Translations under genes and position numbers: made by a program
Notes under the pieces: model-generated
What the model saw: the letters and a program-made list of their open reading frames with translations, nothing else
Databases searched by the model: none
What the model was told of the DNA's origin: nothing
NCBI RefSeq assembly: GCF_000208745.1
Contig: NC_030856.1
Location: 20,890,240 to 20,954,239 of the forward strand
Direction of reading: 5' to 3'
Length of the DNA: 64,000 bases
Source of the DNA: Theobroma cacao
Taxonomy: Eukaryota; Streptophyta; Magnoliopsida; Malvales; Malvaceae
Shown: piece after piece, positions 22,874-33,988 of the stretch
Numbering within the stretch: the stretch's first letter is position 1
Layout of the letters: each line of letters starts with the position of its first letter

Positions 22874-22885
22874 GTCTTCTTATTA

Positions 22886-25533
22886 TCATCTCCTCAAAAA
22901 AAATTCTTCCTGTAACAAAGTTAAAAAAATTTGAAAAGTACAGCTTCATAAGCTAGCAAATTCAGCTTAATTTATATATTATTCTTTTTCCTGTTGAAAG
23001 AAATTTAATACCAGCTTCCCTTATAGAATCAATGATAGCTTTGACCTTATCATGATATATCTGTTTTCTCTTCAAGGAAACAGAAACGGTAGGTATAGTA
23101 AAAAGAATAATACTCATGTTCATCTTTATAATAAAGTTATAATTTAAATTAATTAAAGTAGAAACATAAAAATAATATCAAATTTAACATATATATCAGT
23201 AATAAATTAAAAATTGAATCTTTGAAAATAAACATTCGTTATATTAGAACGCAAAAAATTTGAAAAAAAAAACTCTATGTAAGCCATCATGTATTACAAA
23301 TCCCACGTCAATAATAAATACAAAGATCTTAGATACATAAATATGAGGTTTTTTATACTTATCAAATAAATTTTTTAAATTAAAAATGTGAACCACACTT
23401 AAAAGTACTTAGAAAACGAATAAACTTGGATCATTTTTATTCGGCCTCACACTTTAATAGGCCAGACTTGCAGCCTAAGCAGAGGACGCATGGACCTGTA
23501 CTTATCCAGCCATATGTTTTATGGTGAAAGGCCCATAGCTGAAAAACTCTTCAAATAAGCTTATCAAAACAAAAGCCTGTAAGATCTCAGAAGTATTCTT
23601 CGAGTATACGTGAAAAGAATCGAGGAGTAGAAAGTGATGGAGTAGCTAAGTTATTGAAACAGCATGTGCACAACAGTTTTATATTGAGGGCATAAACCCA
23701 ATTTGCCATACATACGTAGTACCCACCCAATGAAAATCACACCTCAACCTCTGCAAGTGGTCAAACCCCCTATATTAGAAACAAAAAAGGCAAAATATTA
23801 GATATAATAAAAGGAAGACGAAGAAGAAAGTGAGCTTGGCTTTGAAGATCGCCCATCCTCCACCACTCTTGATGCCGACTCTCCACTCCCCGGCTCAGTT
23901 GCCGGCTTACCTCTTTCTTGGTCCCATCTCTCCCCTTTGTTTTTTTCCTCCCTTTTTTTTTTTCTCTCTATCGCCACGTTGATGCATTGAATGAGATGGT
24001 TCTCGTTCACATATCATAATTAATGGATGATTAAAGTAATTAATTAGCAATTCGATAACGCAGACAAGTTTCTGTGAGTGTGGGGACCTTGTTGGGAATT
24101 ACATTAAGGGGAAATCTCAAAATGAGACAATGAATAAAGAATATTGAGAGTTTGCCCGATAGAAAAAAAAATCATTAATGGGAAGAAATAACAACTTCAT
24201 TATTGTTAGAAAGATAATACAATTACAATTTTATCTTTGATGACAATGGCAAAAAGCAAGATAATGCGAAACCTAAAACCTAGTCATTACCAAATCGAAC
24301 CTAATTAATTAGGTCCAGATATGACATCAATTTTATTTTTGAGCACAATATGTCAAACTTGTATTGATTGACATATTATGTCGAATTCGATTAGTTGAAT
24401 TAATGTATCATAAACTTAATCTATCTCTAATGAATGAATAACCATAATCGATCTTGTTAGTGTTAGCGCTACTATCAACAACTCTCCTCCCTTGAACTCC
24501 CTCCTCTTCTCTCTCTTTATTTGGACTCAAAGAGTGTGCCAAAGATGAAAGAAGAAATGTGATTTAATGAGGGATAAGATGGTAATTATAATATTTTTAA
24601 TAATGATTGGATTCATGAATACCTTCCTAGTAATTACTTCTACTAATTGATGCAACCACTCATTATTGTTGTTCCATTGCCCCATTCTGAAATTTCTCAA
24701 AAGATCACATGGCGATGGCGTGATTATTGCCTTTGAGTTGGGTACTTTATATATTAAATTATTACTCTCTAACCAAGATTAAGATTATGTCCACAGGGTA
24801 GTAGATTCGCCCTGCATCCAAGAATTTGCAATTTCTTTATATTAAGATGTAATTATTTTCATATATATAGAGGAGAAAAGGAGAAAAGCTGGATGGGAGA
24901 ATGAGGGATTACGAGATTTAAAAAGAAAAAGAGGAAAAATGAATAAGAAAAGTCGACAATAAAGAAGTTAAAACTATAAAGCTTGGATAATAGGTGAAAA
25001 TGGAAAAAAAAATAGAGAAATATTTTCTTTTTATTAAAATTTATATATAGTTACTATTAAAAGAACCCTTGAGGGGAATTCTTTTGCTGAATTTACTCTC
25101 CAAGTGTCAGTCTTTATTAAGGTTAAACTACAGAAAAATACCATGTGGGTCGAGGAAAAATAAATTTGCCTTTGAGTTTAAAAAATGACAGTTAATTATG
25201 GTGTGTTTGTTACTATTACTTTTCTACTTAACGCTATTAATTTTATGTTTAATTTTTTCTGGTACGAAAAAAATTCACAATATATAAATATGTAGGACAG
25301 TTTGGTGTCACATTTTTAAATCTTAGGAGGTAAATTATACTGAATCAAACAACATGATAATTTTTTATTCTTTAATCTTTTCTAAATAAATATTTAATTC
25401 TTTATTTAGATAACGTAACTAAAATTTAAAAAAAATAAAAAAAATTAAAAATCAATAACCTACTATGTAAATAATCCCTTGGGAGGTTCAATGCTACATT
25501 TGGAAATTGGAAATGGTAACATTAAGCAATTTA
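22886..25533. other. Intergenic, AT-rich, no recognised gene
   Basis: A 2.6-kb stretch without recognisable coding sequence. The - strand frame at 23798-24010 is rich in Lys, Glu and Ser from a purine-rich tract and has no domain. I see no terminal repeats or RNA gene. Confidence 0.45.
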
Positions 25534-25889
25534 TTACTTGAGAAAATTGTGAGAAATACCCCTCCTCAGAAGCCAAATTAAAAAATGACTCCTTTTATAA
25601 TTTTAAATGTTTTTAGTTAATTTTTTACATGACTTGACCACTATGCCCTTTAAACCATGTCCTCCAAATTAAATGATATCGGTTTTCTCTATCTCGCCAT
25701 GAAAATAAAAATTTCAAAATTAAATCTCGATTTCTCTGTGCCAACTAGCTGTCTAATGCCATCGAGGTCTATCTTGCCATCTAGCTTTCTCTCACCATCT
25801 CAAAGAGCAGAGATAACATCAAGATATGTGTTTTGGGTTCTTGGGTTTACTTGTTTATATTATCTGGCAACATAAACCTGGCTGCGAAT

Positions 25890-26140
25890 AGCAAAATCAA
25901 TTAGTGATTAGGCATTTCGTGAATATTTTTTAAGTATTGCTTCACTAGATATTAGGTGTTTTGTGACAAGATATTAGGCATTGCATGACTAGTTGATTTG
26001 TATTGCACGGCGTAAGCATTTGGTGACTAGTTTTTTAGGAATTGCGTGACTTGTGCATTACTTGACTAGGTTTTAGGAATTACTTGAGTAGTTTGTAGGC
26101 ATTGCTTAAGTAGTTTTCAATCATTGCATTGCTTTATCTG
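25890..26140. repeat. 22-bp minisatellite, left block
   Basis: Degenerate units such as TTAGGCATTGCATGACTAG and TTAGGAATTGCGTGACTTG, about ten in number. Confidence 0.7.
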
Positions 26141-26396
26141 CCTACTGTTGAAGATGAATATTTAGTAATTCAACCCCCTTAATAACCAATTCTGCAGAAT
26201 TAGAAGAGAATTAATAATACTTAATAACCAATTCAGCCCCCTTAATTCCACTTATGTTGGTGTAGAAAACCATCCAAAATCAACTGACATCGAACTCTTA
26301 AATTCTCTTTAAAGCACTTATTGCATCGATTTATATTCATAAAAAAAACAAGCCTAAAATCATTGAATACCCTTTCTAAGAGTTAGCATTCATGCT

Positions 26397-26404
26397 TATA
26401 AATA
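26397..26404 (+). promoter_or_regulatory. TATA box of the small gene
   Basis: TATAAATA, followed by G, matches the plant TATA consensus. It lies 67 bases before the ATG at 26471, leaving room for a start site and a leader of about 35-40 bases. Confidence 0.6.
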
Positions 26405-26470
26405 GAGGGAACCTTCGTCCATTTCAGTCAAAAATATCTGAATCAAAGTCACAAAAATTTCAAACTTCTC

Positions 26471-26734
26471 ATGGCTTCTAAACCTTCTAAAAGGGAAACT
26501 GGAAAGGGTGATGATTCTGTAAAGGAAGATATCCTTAAATATGTTGCAACATATATGGGAAAATTAATGGATGTCATTGAGAACATGGAGCAGGACTTGC
26601 GTGTTTTGATCGACAAGGTGTTTGTTAAGATAGAAGTTCTAGAGATAGAAATTTTGAACAATAACAAGATTCTGGTTGAAATTTATGAAATAGTTCATGA
26701 GATTAAGAAGAAATCAACCATGGAAGGCACATAA
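26471..26734 (+). CDS. Small charged, probably coiled-coil protein (87 aa), unrecognised
   Basis: I do not recognise this protein. The sequence starts MASKPSKRETGKGDDS, a hydrophilic and basic head of about 16 residues. A heptad-like helical stretch follows (ILKYVATYMGKLMDVIENME, then LRVLIDKVFVKIEVLEIEIL). It ends in a charged tail. There is no signal peptide, membrane segment or cysteine. A TATA box stands 67 bases upstream and AATAAA about 45 bases after the stop, which is unusual for a chance frame. It lies between two minisatellite blocks of a Mutator-like element, so it may be a captured host gene fragment, an element-encoded accessory protein or a host gene invaded on both sides. Function is unknown. 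Confidence 0.5.
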   Translation: MASKPSKRETGKGDDSVKEDILKYVATYMGKLMDVIENMEQDLRVLIDKVFVKIEVLEIEILNNNKILVEIYEIVHEIKKKSTMEGT

Positions 26735-26779
26735 TACATGGTTCTTATGATGTATCATCTGCTTAGTTTCAGCTTTATT

Positions 26780-26785
26780 AATAAA
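26780..26785 (+). terminator. Polyadenylation signal of the small gene
   Basis: AATAAA about 45 bases after the TAA at 26732-26734, followed by T-rich sequence. Confidence 0.45.
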
Positions 26786-26934
26786 AATATTGATTTATTA
26801 CATATTTTATATAAATAATAATAATTGCCATTAATTTCTTTTATGCTCAATAACTTGTTTATTTACCATAATTTCTTAATTTTCTATTTATACAAAAGAA
26901 GCAAAAGTATGATACAATAGTTGGAATATTAATT

Positions 26935-27260
26935 TTTTTAGGCATTACATGACTAGATATTAGGCATTGCGTGAGTAGTTGTTATGTATTTCATGACTGG
27001 TTGTTTTGTATTACGTGGCTTAAGCTTTGCGTGACTGGTTTTTGGCAATGTGTGACCAATTAAGTTGACATAACGTGAGTGGATATTAGGCATTGCGAGA
27101 TTGTTTTTTAGGCATTGCATGAGTTATGCAATGCATCTCTAGTTTTTAGGCATTGCTTAACTAGTTTATAAGCATTGTGTAAAAGTGTATTAGGCATTGC
27201 AAGACTGACTTTAAGTTATTGCGTGACATAGGCATTACGTGACTGGTTTTTATGCATTGT
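26935..27260. repeat. 22-bp minisatellite, right block
   Basis: Units such as TTAGGCATTGCGTGAGTAG and TTTAGGCATTGCATGAGTT, same direction as the left block. About 14 degenerate units. Confidence 0.72.
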
Positions 27261-27309
27261 ATAATATTTTTTGACAAATTGACTGATTGTGACACTTATT
27301 TCCTATTAA

Positions 27310-27611
27310 ATTTCAGTGACCTTCCAAATGTGAAGCTTGTGATTACATATAGTGGTCATTAAGTCAATGACACTTACAAGAGTGGTAAGACATGAGTAAG
27401 GTGTGTTGAGAGTGATTTGTCATTTTCGGGCCTAATGAAGCTAGTTAAAGATGTTGTTTGGGTAAACTCACAAAATCATGAAATCGAGTTGCATGCATTG
27501 TTCAATCATGCCGTAAGGGTTTCACACATTGTTATCAAGGATGATGAAGATGTTTCAAGTATTTCGCAAGATGATAGGGTAGTTGTAGCGTTTGTGATAG
27601 TTAAGGAATGA
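27310..27611 (+). pseudogene. Probable MULE transposase N-terminal remnant
   Basis: The + strand reads DLPNVKLVITYSGH, a stop, VNDTYKSGKT, a stop, then an open frame from about 27390: DLSFSGLMKLVKDVV, NHEIELHALFNHAV, VIKDDEDVSSI and VVAFVIVKE. This arrangement resembles the N-terminal segment of plant Mutator-like transposase proteins: a short conserved strand-rich domain before the DDE core. No DDE core, MULE domain or SWIM zinc finger follows. Assignment is from remembered family pattern, so moderate. Confidence 0.5.
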
Positions 27612-27771
27612 AATGTAAATGTTATGCTACATGAAGAAGGTGCCAAACATAGTAATCACCTACAACAGAATTATAATGCTTCAGACATACCACAGCATAC
27701 ATTTCTTAACAAACAACAATGGCAATCACCATTGACATATGCACATGAGTTTGAGCAGCCCGGTACATGCA

Positions 27772-28020
27772 TTAAATGTCTTCGAATGCTGTTTGCACAA
27801 TTCTGATCAAAATTTGCATCAAATGAAATACTTCGTTAATGCACAACTTGAAGGAACCATCATGCTTTTTTTGAAACAAAATCAAAGCACCAAATGGAGA
27901 CTTGGATGGCTTGATGAACCCAACATCTATAAGCTCCCCAAGCAGCTTCATCAACTTTGCCAACTTAAGGAGGGCCATCCGATAAGGTGCCCTTGCGAGC
28001 GATTGGGCCTTTGGCACCAA
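27772..28020 (-). pseudogene. Gypsy RT fragment, inverted relative to its neighbour
   Basis: The - strand encodes ARAPYRMALLKLAKL, LGELIDVGFIKPSKSPFGA and FQKKHDGSFKLCIN, the N-terminal RT segment of a gypsy element. After LCIN the homology jumps, indicating an internal deletion. It faces away from the integrase remnant at 28245-28920, so an inversion or a separate insertion lies at about 28240. Confidence 0.75.
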
Positions 28021-28244
28021 CTCAATGTGATGGTCTACTTCGCATGCGGGTGGTAAATGACTCTATAACTTGGCAGGGATCACATCTCAATACTCTTTTA
28101 GTTCTTCTAGCATTTTGCTAGATAATCAATCACCACACTTGGGGCCTCTTCTAGGCTCAACATAGAAACAAAGGTTTCTTCACCTTTGCGTACCCTTGTG
28201 GCTAGCTACATGACCAACATTATCTTGGCCTATTGTGAATTGTT

Positions 28245-29165
28245 TGCACAATTCATGGAAACGTGGTGAAGTTTTAGGGTTTATTAGAAAGTTTAGTGAG
28301 TGATCAGGATGGGTGGTTAATAGGCTATTTCTAGTCCAAGCTCTTCAAGCTCTTTAAGCTCTTAGGGTCCAAGCTCAAGTTCTCCACAAGCTTCCATCAA
28401 TAGATGGACGGGGCATACAAAGTGAGTCAATTGCCTACTTGAGGTGTACTTGTAGAACCACACAACACATAGTGCAATTGGTCACGATTGTTCAATGTTG
28501 TGCAATTCGCATATAACTTACAAGAAGGTAACCTCATAATTGTGAAGTTGCATCTCATCCTTATCGACCAAAAGCTATACAAGGGCCTAACAAGGCTCTT
28601 TAAAGGACCATTTTGCATTTTTAAAATGATATGGCACACAACACATAGTGCAATTGGTCAATATTGTTCAATGTTGTGCAGTTCGCATATAACTTACAAG
28701 AAGGCAACCTCGTAATTGTGAAGTTGCATCTCATCCTTATTGACCAAAAGCTATATAAGGGCCTAATAAGACTCTATAAGGGACCATTTTGCATTTTCGA
28801 GAGGATATGGCACACTGTTTACAAGTTTGAGTTGCCACTAAAACCCAAAATTCACCTCATGTTTCACATGAGGATGTTCAAGTCATATCATGGCGAACCT
28901 CAAGATCCTAGTTGAGGAGTGAGTTAAAGGCTTTCGATGGACAACCTTGCATCAAATGATAGGGAGATTAAGGAGATCCTTGCTAAGCGCGTGCTACAAA
29001 GGAAAAAGTACCACTTGCAACATTAGTACCTAGTTTGATGGAAACAAGTGCTCAACAGTCAGGTGAGTTAGGAACTAGCCCAAGTGCTTGGTAGTTCAAA
29101 GAGTTACCGGACCATTTCCACGAACAATAGGCAACGAGGGAATTGTCAAGATAGTTGGGGGAGAG
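28245..29165 (+). pseudogene. Gypsy integrase / chromodomain remnant with a 176-bp tandem duplication
   Basis: The + strand shows LVSDQDGWLIGYF and KLLGSKLKFSTSFHQ (integrase core), then NVVQFAYNLQEGN (segment after the core), KPKIHLMFHMRMFKSYHGE (integrase tail) and EILAKRVLQRKKYHLQH, a chromodomain start. Stops are frequent. The block 28460-28635 is repeated as 28636-28811. The region ends with the polypurine tract TTGGGGGAGAG (29155-29165). It is related to the element at 14496-20366. Confidence 0.78.
28460..28811. repeat. 176-bp tandem duplication, two copies
   Basis: Both copies start ACACAACACATAGTGCAATT (28460 and 28636) and contain TTCAATGTTGTGCA and AGAAGGTAACCTC/AGAAGGCAACCTC. The unit ends at ATATGGCACAC in each. 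The few differences show that the duplication has had time to diverge. Confidence 0.85.
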
Positions 29166-29610
29166 TGTCACACCTATTTTGTCTCTCTAGTCATCCTAGC
29201 TTGATGATGGGTGTTTTGGCTCAAGGAAAACCTAGATTTCCAACTCAGATACAGGCTGTGGTGCACAACACGTAGGTAGACTATGTGAAATGCATAGGCT
29301 AGCTAGACAATCGGGATAGTCATTGCTTGACCGTTGGGCAATGGCCCAAAAGTGCTTCAAAGTGTTAAAAATGAGCCCCAATAGCCCCTAACTATTGGGA
29401 AACCCCTCGTAACAACTAATAGGGGTTTTTTTCTTATAAAAACCACTTTAGGAACTCCATTTTGTACCTAATGATGCTTGTACATGATTTTCTCTTAATG
29501 AAAGCTCTCTTACTCTCTTGAGTTCACAATCTCTCTTCTTGCAATACTCTTTTTGTGGTTGTGAGTTGGACAAAAACCCATAGGTGTATGTGTGTAACCC
29601 ATTCCTAACA
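29166..29610 (+). repeat. 3' LTR of the gypsy remnant
   Basis: It starts TGTCACACCTATTTTG right after the polypurine tract and ends CATTCCTAACA, 445 bp. It includes CTTATAAAAACC (about 29433), a candidate TATA box. No second LTR or target duplication is seen. Confidence 0.75.
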
Positions 29611-31678
29611 AGTGGTAATATTGTCGATTTTATCACACAAGTGCACTTATCGTAAACAAATAATATAGTGAAAAGTAGAATATCAATCCCATAGAGAATT
29701 GAATTAAACCTCTTTGCTTAGTATTAAAATTAAAATACTTTAATCTTATCCAAATAACCGAATTTAAACTACTAAAAAATTAAAAAAACTGAAATCAAAA
29801 TTAAAATCAAAAGCAAGAGTCGTAATTTAACTAGAATCAAATAATTAGGTAAGGTCGAGGTTGACTTAGCCACCAAAGTTGCCCCAGGAGGGCATGGTTA
29901 AGTGTCGCATGATGTGTTGGGACAAAACCCTGTGACATGAGAGTTCTAGAAGAACTTAATTAATCTTTTTTATTTTATTTCTAAATTATTTTAATTTATT
30001 TAAAAATAAATATATGATGACGAATTAGTGAAATTTGATTGGATACTCTGTGAGCTTTGTATTTGTGTGAATGAGGTTTAGTTGGAATCTAAAAGAACCA
30101 GAAAAATTGAGTTCAAGGTGTATTTTTTAATATATGGTATTTTTAAGACTTATTTCACCCCTACCACTTGATATACAAAAGGAAATTATGCGAATAACGT
30201 TAGGGATACAATAAAGTCAATGTCTAACTTCGTCTTGCACTTTACAAGAGTGGACTGCTAAATACACTCAAATGTTTGCAAAGTTGTTTGCCTTAGAGCC
30301 TGCTTAAGCCTACTTTCTGTAATAAGTAGATTATATAGTATTTGGACTCTTTTGGTATATGATGGGAACTCAAGTGTATATATTTATTTTTAGAATATAA
30401 CCCTTATTTTATTCTATCTTGTTTTACTCTTGTCTTATTTGTTTTGGTATGTCAAAGTGGTTGGCAGTAAGTTTTTTATATAGATTTGTAAGTGTATCTT
30501 CTTTAAGGACACAACTCTTTTATTAAGGTCCCCCTATGACTCAAAGACACCTCTGCATGTTACAAGACACAATCCATGGATAAAGATATTGTTTCAATAA
30601 TTATTTTATGAAAGGATGACCATTTATTCCACAAAATATAATCTTGGAGTTACAATCTGAAAAGATAACTTTTAATGTCTTAACTTTTTAGCTGTGGTGT
30701 TTTTCAATTGTATCATAACTTTTGAGTTTAAAAGTACTTTTCCAATATGTCACCTTATCCAAAGATATAACTATTAAAATGAAAAACTACTTACAATCCA
30801 ATACTCATATTATATATGTCACGTGCATTTCCATTGATATGATTTTTGAATAGTTTAGCTTTTTATATGAAAAAACTTAACTTTTCATATGAAGAGATAT
30901 TTTTTTTTTTATTATTTTGAAAATACACCAACACTTTGATTGGTCGGAGTTATGTGCCTTAATTTTGCTTCGTCAAATGGCTTGAAAAATTTTCAATTAA
31001 TATATTTAGCAGCACTTAAAAATTTTAATTGGTCACTAAATAAAATTTAAAGAAAACATTTTAAAAACATGTCATACGTTTTAATTGGCTGAAATTGTTT
31101 TATTCTACATAAAGAAATCAATATATAAGAAAATTATTCATTTGTAAACTTCTAAAATCTGAATCTTTGATATATAAAATAATAATCTTTTATATATATT
31201 ACTCAGGTAAGGTGCGGTATCATTTTCCAAGGAAGATGGCTAACATTTGTGCTTGGGAGGTCTCCGTAATTTAATTGGGTGGCAAATGGATGGCAATATA
31301 GCCAAGGCCTGGAAAGGACTCCCGGCTGCTTGTAGAAAGAGATAGGCCAATCCTTGTGGCTACTCTCACCTGGAGTAGCTCAAGAGAATAGTTATAAAAA
31401 TAAAACGACAAGAATAAGAAAAATGTATATATTATATTATATTGTTAAGTCTAAGTCTAAAAGCAAAAAAGAAGAATAATAAAGCAAAAGACAGCCCAAC
31501 ATGCGAGTCTGTAATCTGTATTTATTATTAAACGATCCCTCTGTCGTTGAGCTGATAAGCTGTCTCTTTTGTCTCTCTCAGTTTCTCCTCACAAAATATT
31601 CCAATTTTCTAGTACTCTCTCCTTCTTAAGTTATATCTCCCACTCTCTACCTTCCTTCATCACAAATATTTAGAGATT
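29611..31678. other. Intergenic and 5' region of the DUF620 gene
   Basis: The first 300 bases (GTGCACTTATCGTAAACAAA and on) look like internal sequence of an unplaced LTR element. The rest is AT-rich with no coding frame. The last 180 bases are C/T-rich (CTCTCAGTTTCTCCTC and similar), as in plant 5' leaders. TATTTATTATTA near 31518 is only a weak TATA candidate. Confidence 0.4.
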
Positions 31679-33988
31679 ATGGGGTCGAGAGCAAGAAGGA
31701 AGCAGAGATGGTGCACACAAACACTAACGCCTTTAATGGAAGGGCCAGACCCTGAAATGCAAGAAGAAGGAAACAAGAAGGAGAGCTCTTGGGAAGTGAT
31801 CCGAGAATGGTTTCGAACACAAAAGGGATTGTCGGCAAGTAATTTTTCAATGTCTTTATATGGAAACAATAGTATTCCTGCCAAGAGGCAAGATTTAAGG
31901 CTTTTGCTTGGTGTATTGGGTTGCCCTCTCGCCCCCATTCCTCTAGTTAATCACCCAATTCATCACATTCGGGTCAAAGATATTCCTATTGTAAGTTTTT
32001 GAATGCATTCTTCATCGTGTTCTTTAATTACATGTTCTATCTTACTTCAAGGACACCGTTGTTTACCGTTTTCATTTTCTTTCTAAAGAAAAAACTTAAG
32101 AAAATATGTGTTTGATGAACACATAGGAAACTTCGACGGCGCATTACATTATACAGCAATATTTGGCGGCTACGGGATGCTTGAAACAGCAAAAATGTGC
32201 GAAAAGCATGTATGCAACAGGAAGCGTGAAGATGATTTGTTGTGAAACGGAGATTTCCTCAGGCAAGAATGTGAAAAGTTTGGGAACAAGAAGTGGAGAA
32301 AGTGGATGCTTTGTTCTTTGGCAAATGTTACCAGGGATGTGGTCCCTTGAGCTGGTCGTTGGAGGCAATAAGGTGATTGCCGGCAGCGATGGGAAAACTG
32401 TCTGGCGACACACATCTTGGCTTGGCACGCATGCAGCCAAGGGACCTCAACGACCCTTGCGTCGCACAATCCAGGTACTCTAATCATGGATGATTAAAGA
32501 TTCATTAATTAATTATATAGTTTCTATTGAAAGGTCCATGTCAACTAAAGCAAAAACGACCATTGTCATTTTGAGGATGAGATTATTAGATAACCAATTA
32601 ATCATGCAATGCAATGCAATGTTTCTGAAATATGTCGCTAACTGAGTTCCAAGTCGACCATAGAAATAGAACCATGAAATTTTACTAATTAGTTTGCTTT
32701 CCTTTTAGAATATATAATAACCTTTAGTTTCAAAAGGAAAAAAATAAAAAGAATATCAAGGAAGCAAAGCCTAGGTAGCATTAAATTCAAAAATTCTTTG
32801 TTTACCAAACAAAAGACAGTGATGGAAGAACAAGATCACAATCCCAAGGAAATGGAATAGAACTGACAATGATGGAGAAACTGTCTCATGCTTTTAGCAG
32901 ACACATTTTCTTTTCTTTTGAACACTATCTGAGTTAGGGAATGGCACGTGATTGTCTCTGTTGACATCATCTATGATCACGTACATCCAATAATACCATC
33001 AACTTCTTGGGATTGCCACTTATACTTTTGCTTTAACTTTATCTTTTTGCTCTTTAGCGAATAGTGCTGGATGTGTTGCATTATTATAGCTCCTTTGCTT
33101 TTCTGGGCTTTCGCCCCCCTTCTTTATATATTTTCTACTTATTCCCAATCACGCCCTTTTCTTTTTTAGATTCTTTTTCTCTTTTATTGTCCAATTTTTG
33201 GGAATGCTACCAAATCTCGGCGGATACGATATGTAGCCTTTTTAAATATGAGATAACTCCTAGTTCATACTAACAAGGTTTATGGTCTCGAAGCTGCATG
33301 AGTGGGTCATATCTAAAAACTAATAGCTAATTGCTATCCAAGAGAGAAGAAAGAATCAAGCCTTTTACCATTTTGCCCTCTTAAGGGATTTTCTTGCCAT
33401 TTGAATCTCTTTGGTATGACGGAAGAAATCATTAGTTAATTAACTCGTATGAAATGCTCAAAATTATGGTATGTGTAATAAATCCAGGGCCTAGATCCGA
33501 AGACAACAGCCAGCTTATTTGCTAAAGCTCAATGCCTGGGCGAGAAACGAATAGGGGAGGATGAATGCTTCGTGCTCAAAGTATGCGCGGACCGTGCAGC
33601 CGTGATGGAACGGAACGAAGGGCCAGCGGAGGTGATAAGGCATGTGTTATACGGCTACTTCTGCCAAAAGAGTGGTCTGTTGATATACTTGGAGGACTCC
33701 CATCTGACCAGGGTTCATACACAAGAGAATGAATCTGTGTACTGGGAAACTACCATAGGAAGCAGCATTGGAGACTACAGGGATGTGGACGGAGTGTTGA
33801 TTGCGCATCAAGGAAGATCCATCGCCACAGTTTTCCGTTTCGGGGAGCTGTCCATGCAGCACAGCAGGACTCGGATGGAAGAAGTTTGGAGGATTGATGA
33901 TGTTGTTTTTAATGTCCCGGGCCTCTCCATCGACTCTTTCATTCCTCCTGCTGATATCTTTGACAATGTTCATTCCCCTTCACTATAA
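31679..33988 (+). CDS. DUF620 family protein, three exons
   Basis: Exons are 31679-31990, 32127-32474 and 33488-33988; introns have GT...AG ends and both are phase 0. The product is 386 residues, close to the usual length of this plant-only family. Exon 1 gives SSWEVIREWFRTQKG and AKRQDLRLLLGVLGCPLAP. Exon 2 gives HYIIQQYLAATGCLKQQ, FVLWQMLPGMWSLELVVGG and VWRHTSWLGTHAAKGP. Exon 3 gives DPKTTASLFAKAQCLGEKR, YFCQKSGLLIYLEDSHLTR, SSIGDYRDVDGVLIAHQGR and MEEVWRIDDVVFNVPGLS. No signal peptide or membrane helix. DUF620 proteins have been annotated as lipase-like, but their biochemistry is not established. All conserved blocks are present and no stop or frameshift is seen, so the gene looks functional. 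The start is the first ATG of the conserved frame; the family's N-terminus is variable. Confidence 0.93.

Larger units (their letters stand above)
25534..27770 (+). mobile_element. Mutator-like element of the minisatellite family, right end lost
   Basis: The left end TTACTTGAGAAAATTG matches the reversed right end of the 5185-8881 element, and similarity continues for about 600 bp (for example the segment with CAGAGATAACATC near 25808). Two blocks of the 22-bp minisatellite (25890-26140 and 26935-27260) run in the same direction. Between them lies a compact small gene (26397-26785). To the right is a coding remnant resembling the N-terminus of plant MULE transposases (27310-27611). No right terminus is seen; gypsy sequence begins at about 27772. 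Confidence 0.5.

Noticed and set aside
23798..24010. 70-codon - strand frame rich in Lys/Glu/Ser
   Set aside because: Follows from a purine-rich tract, no domain, no splice or promoter context.
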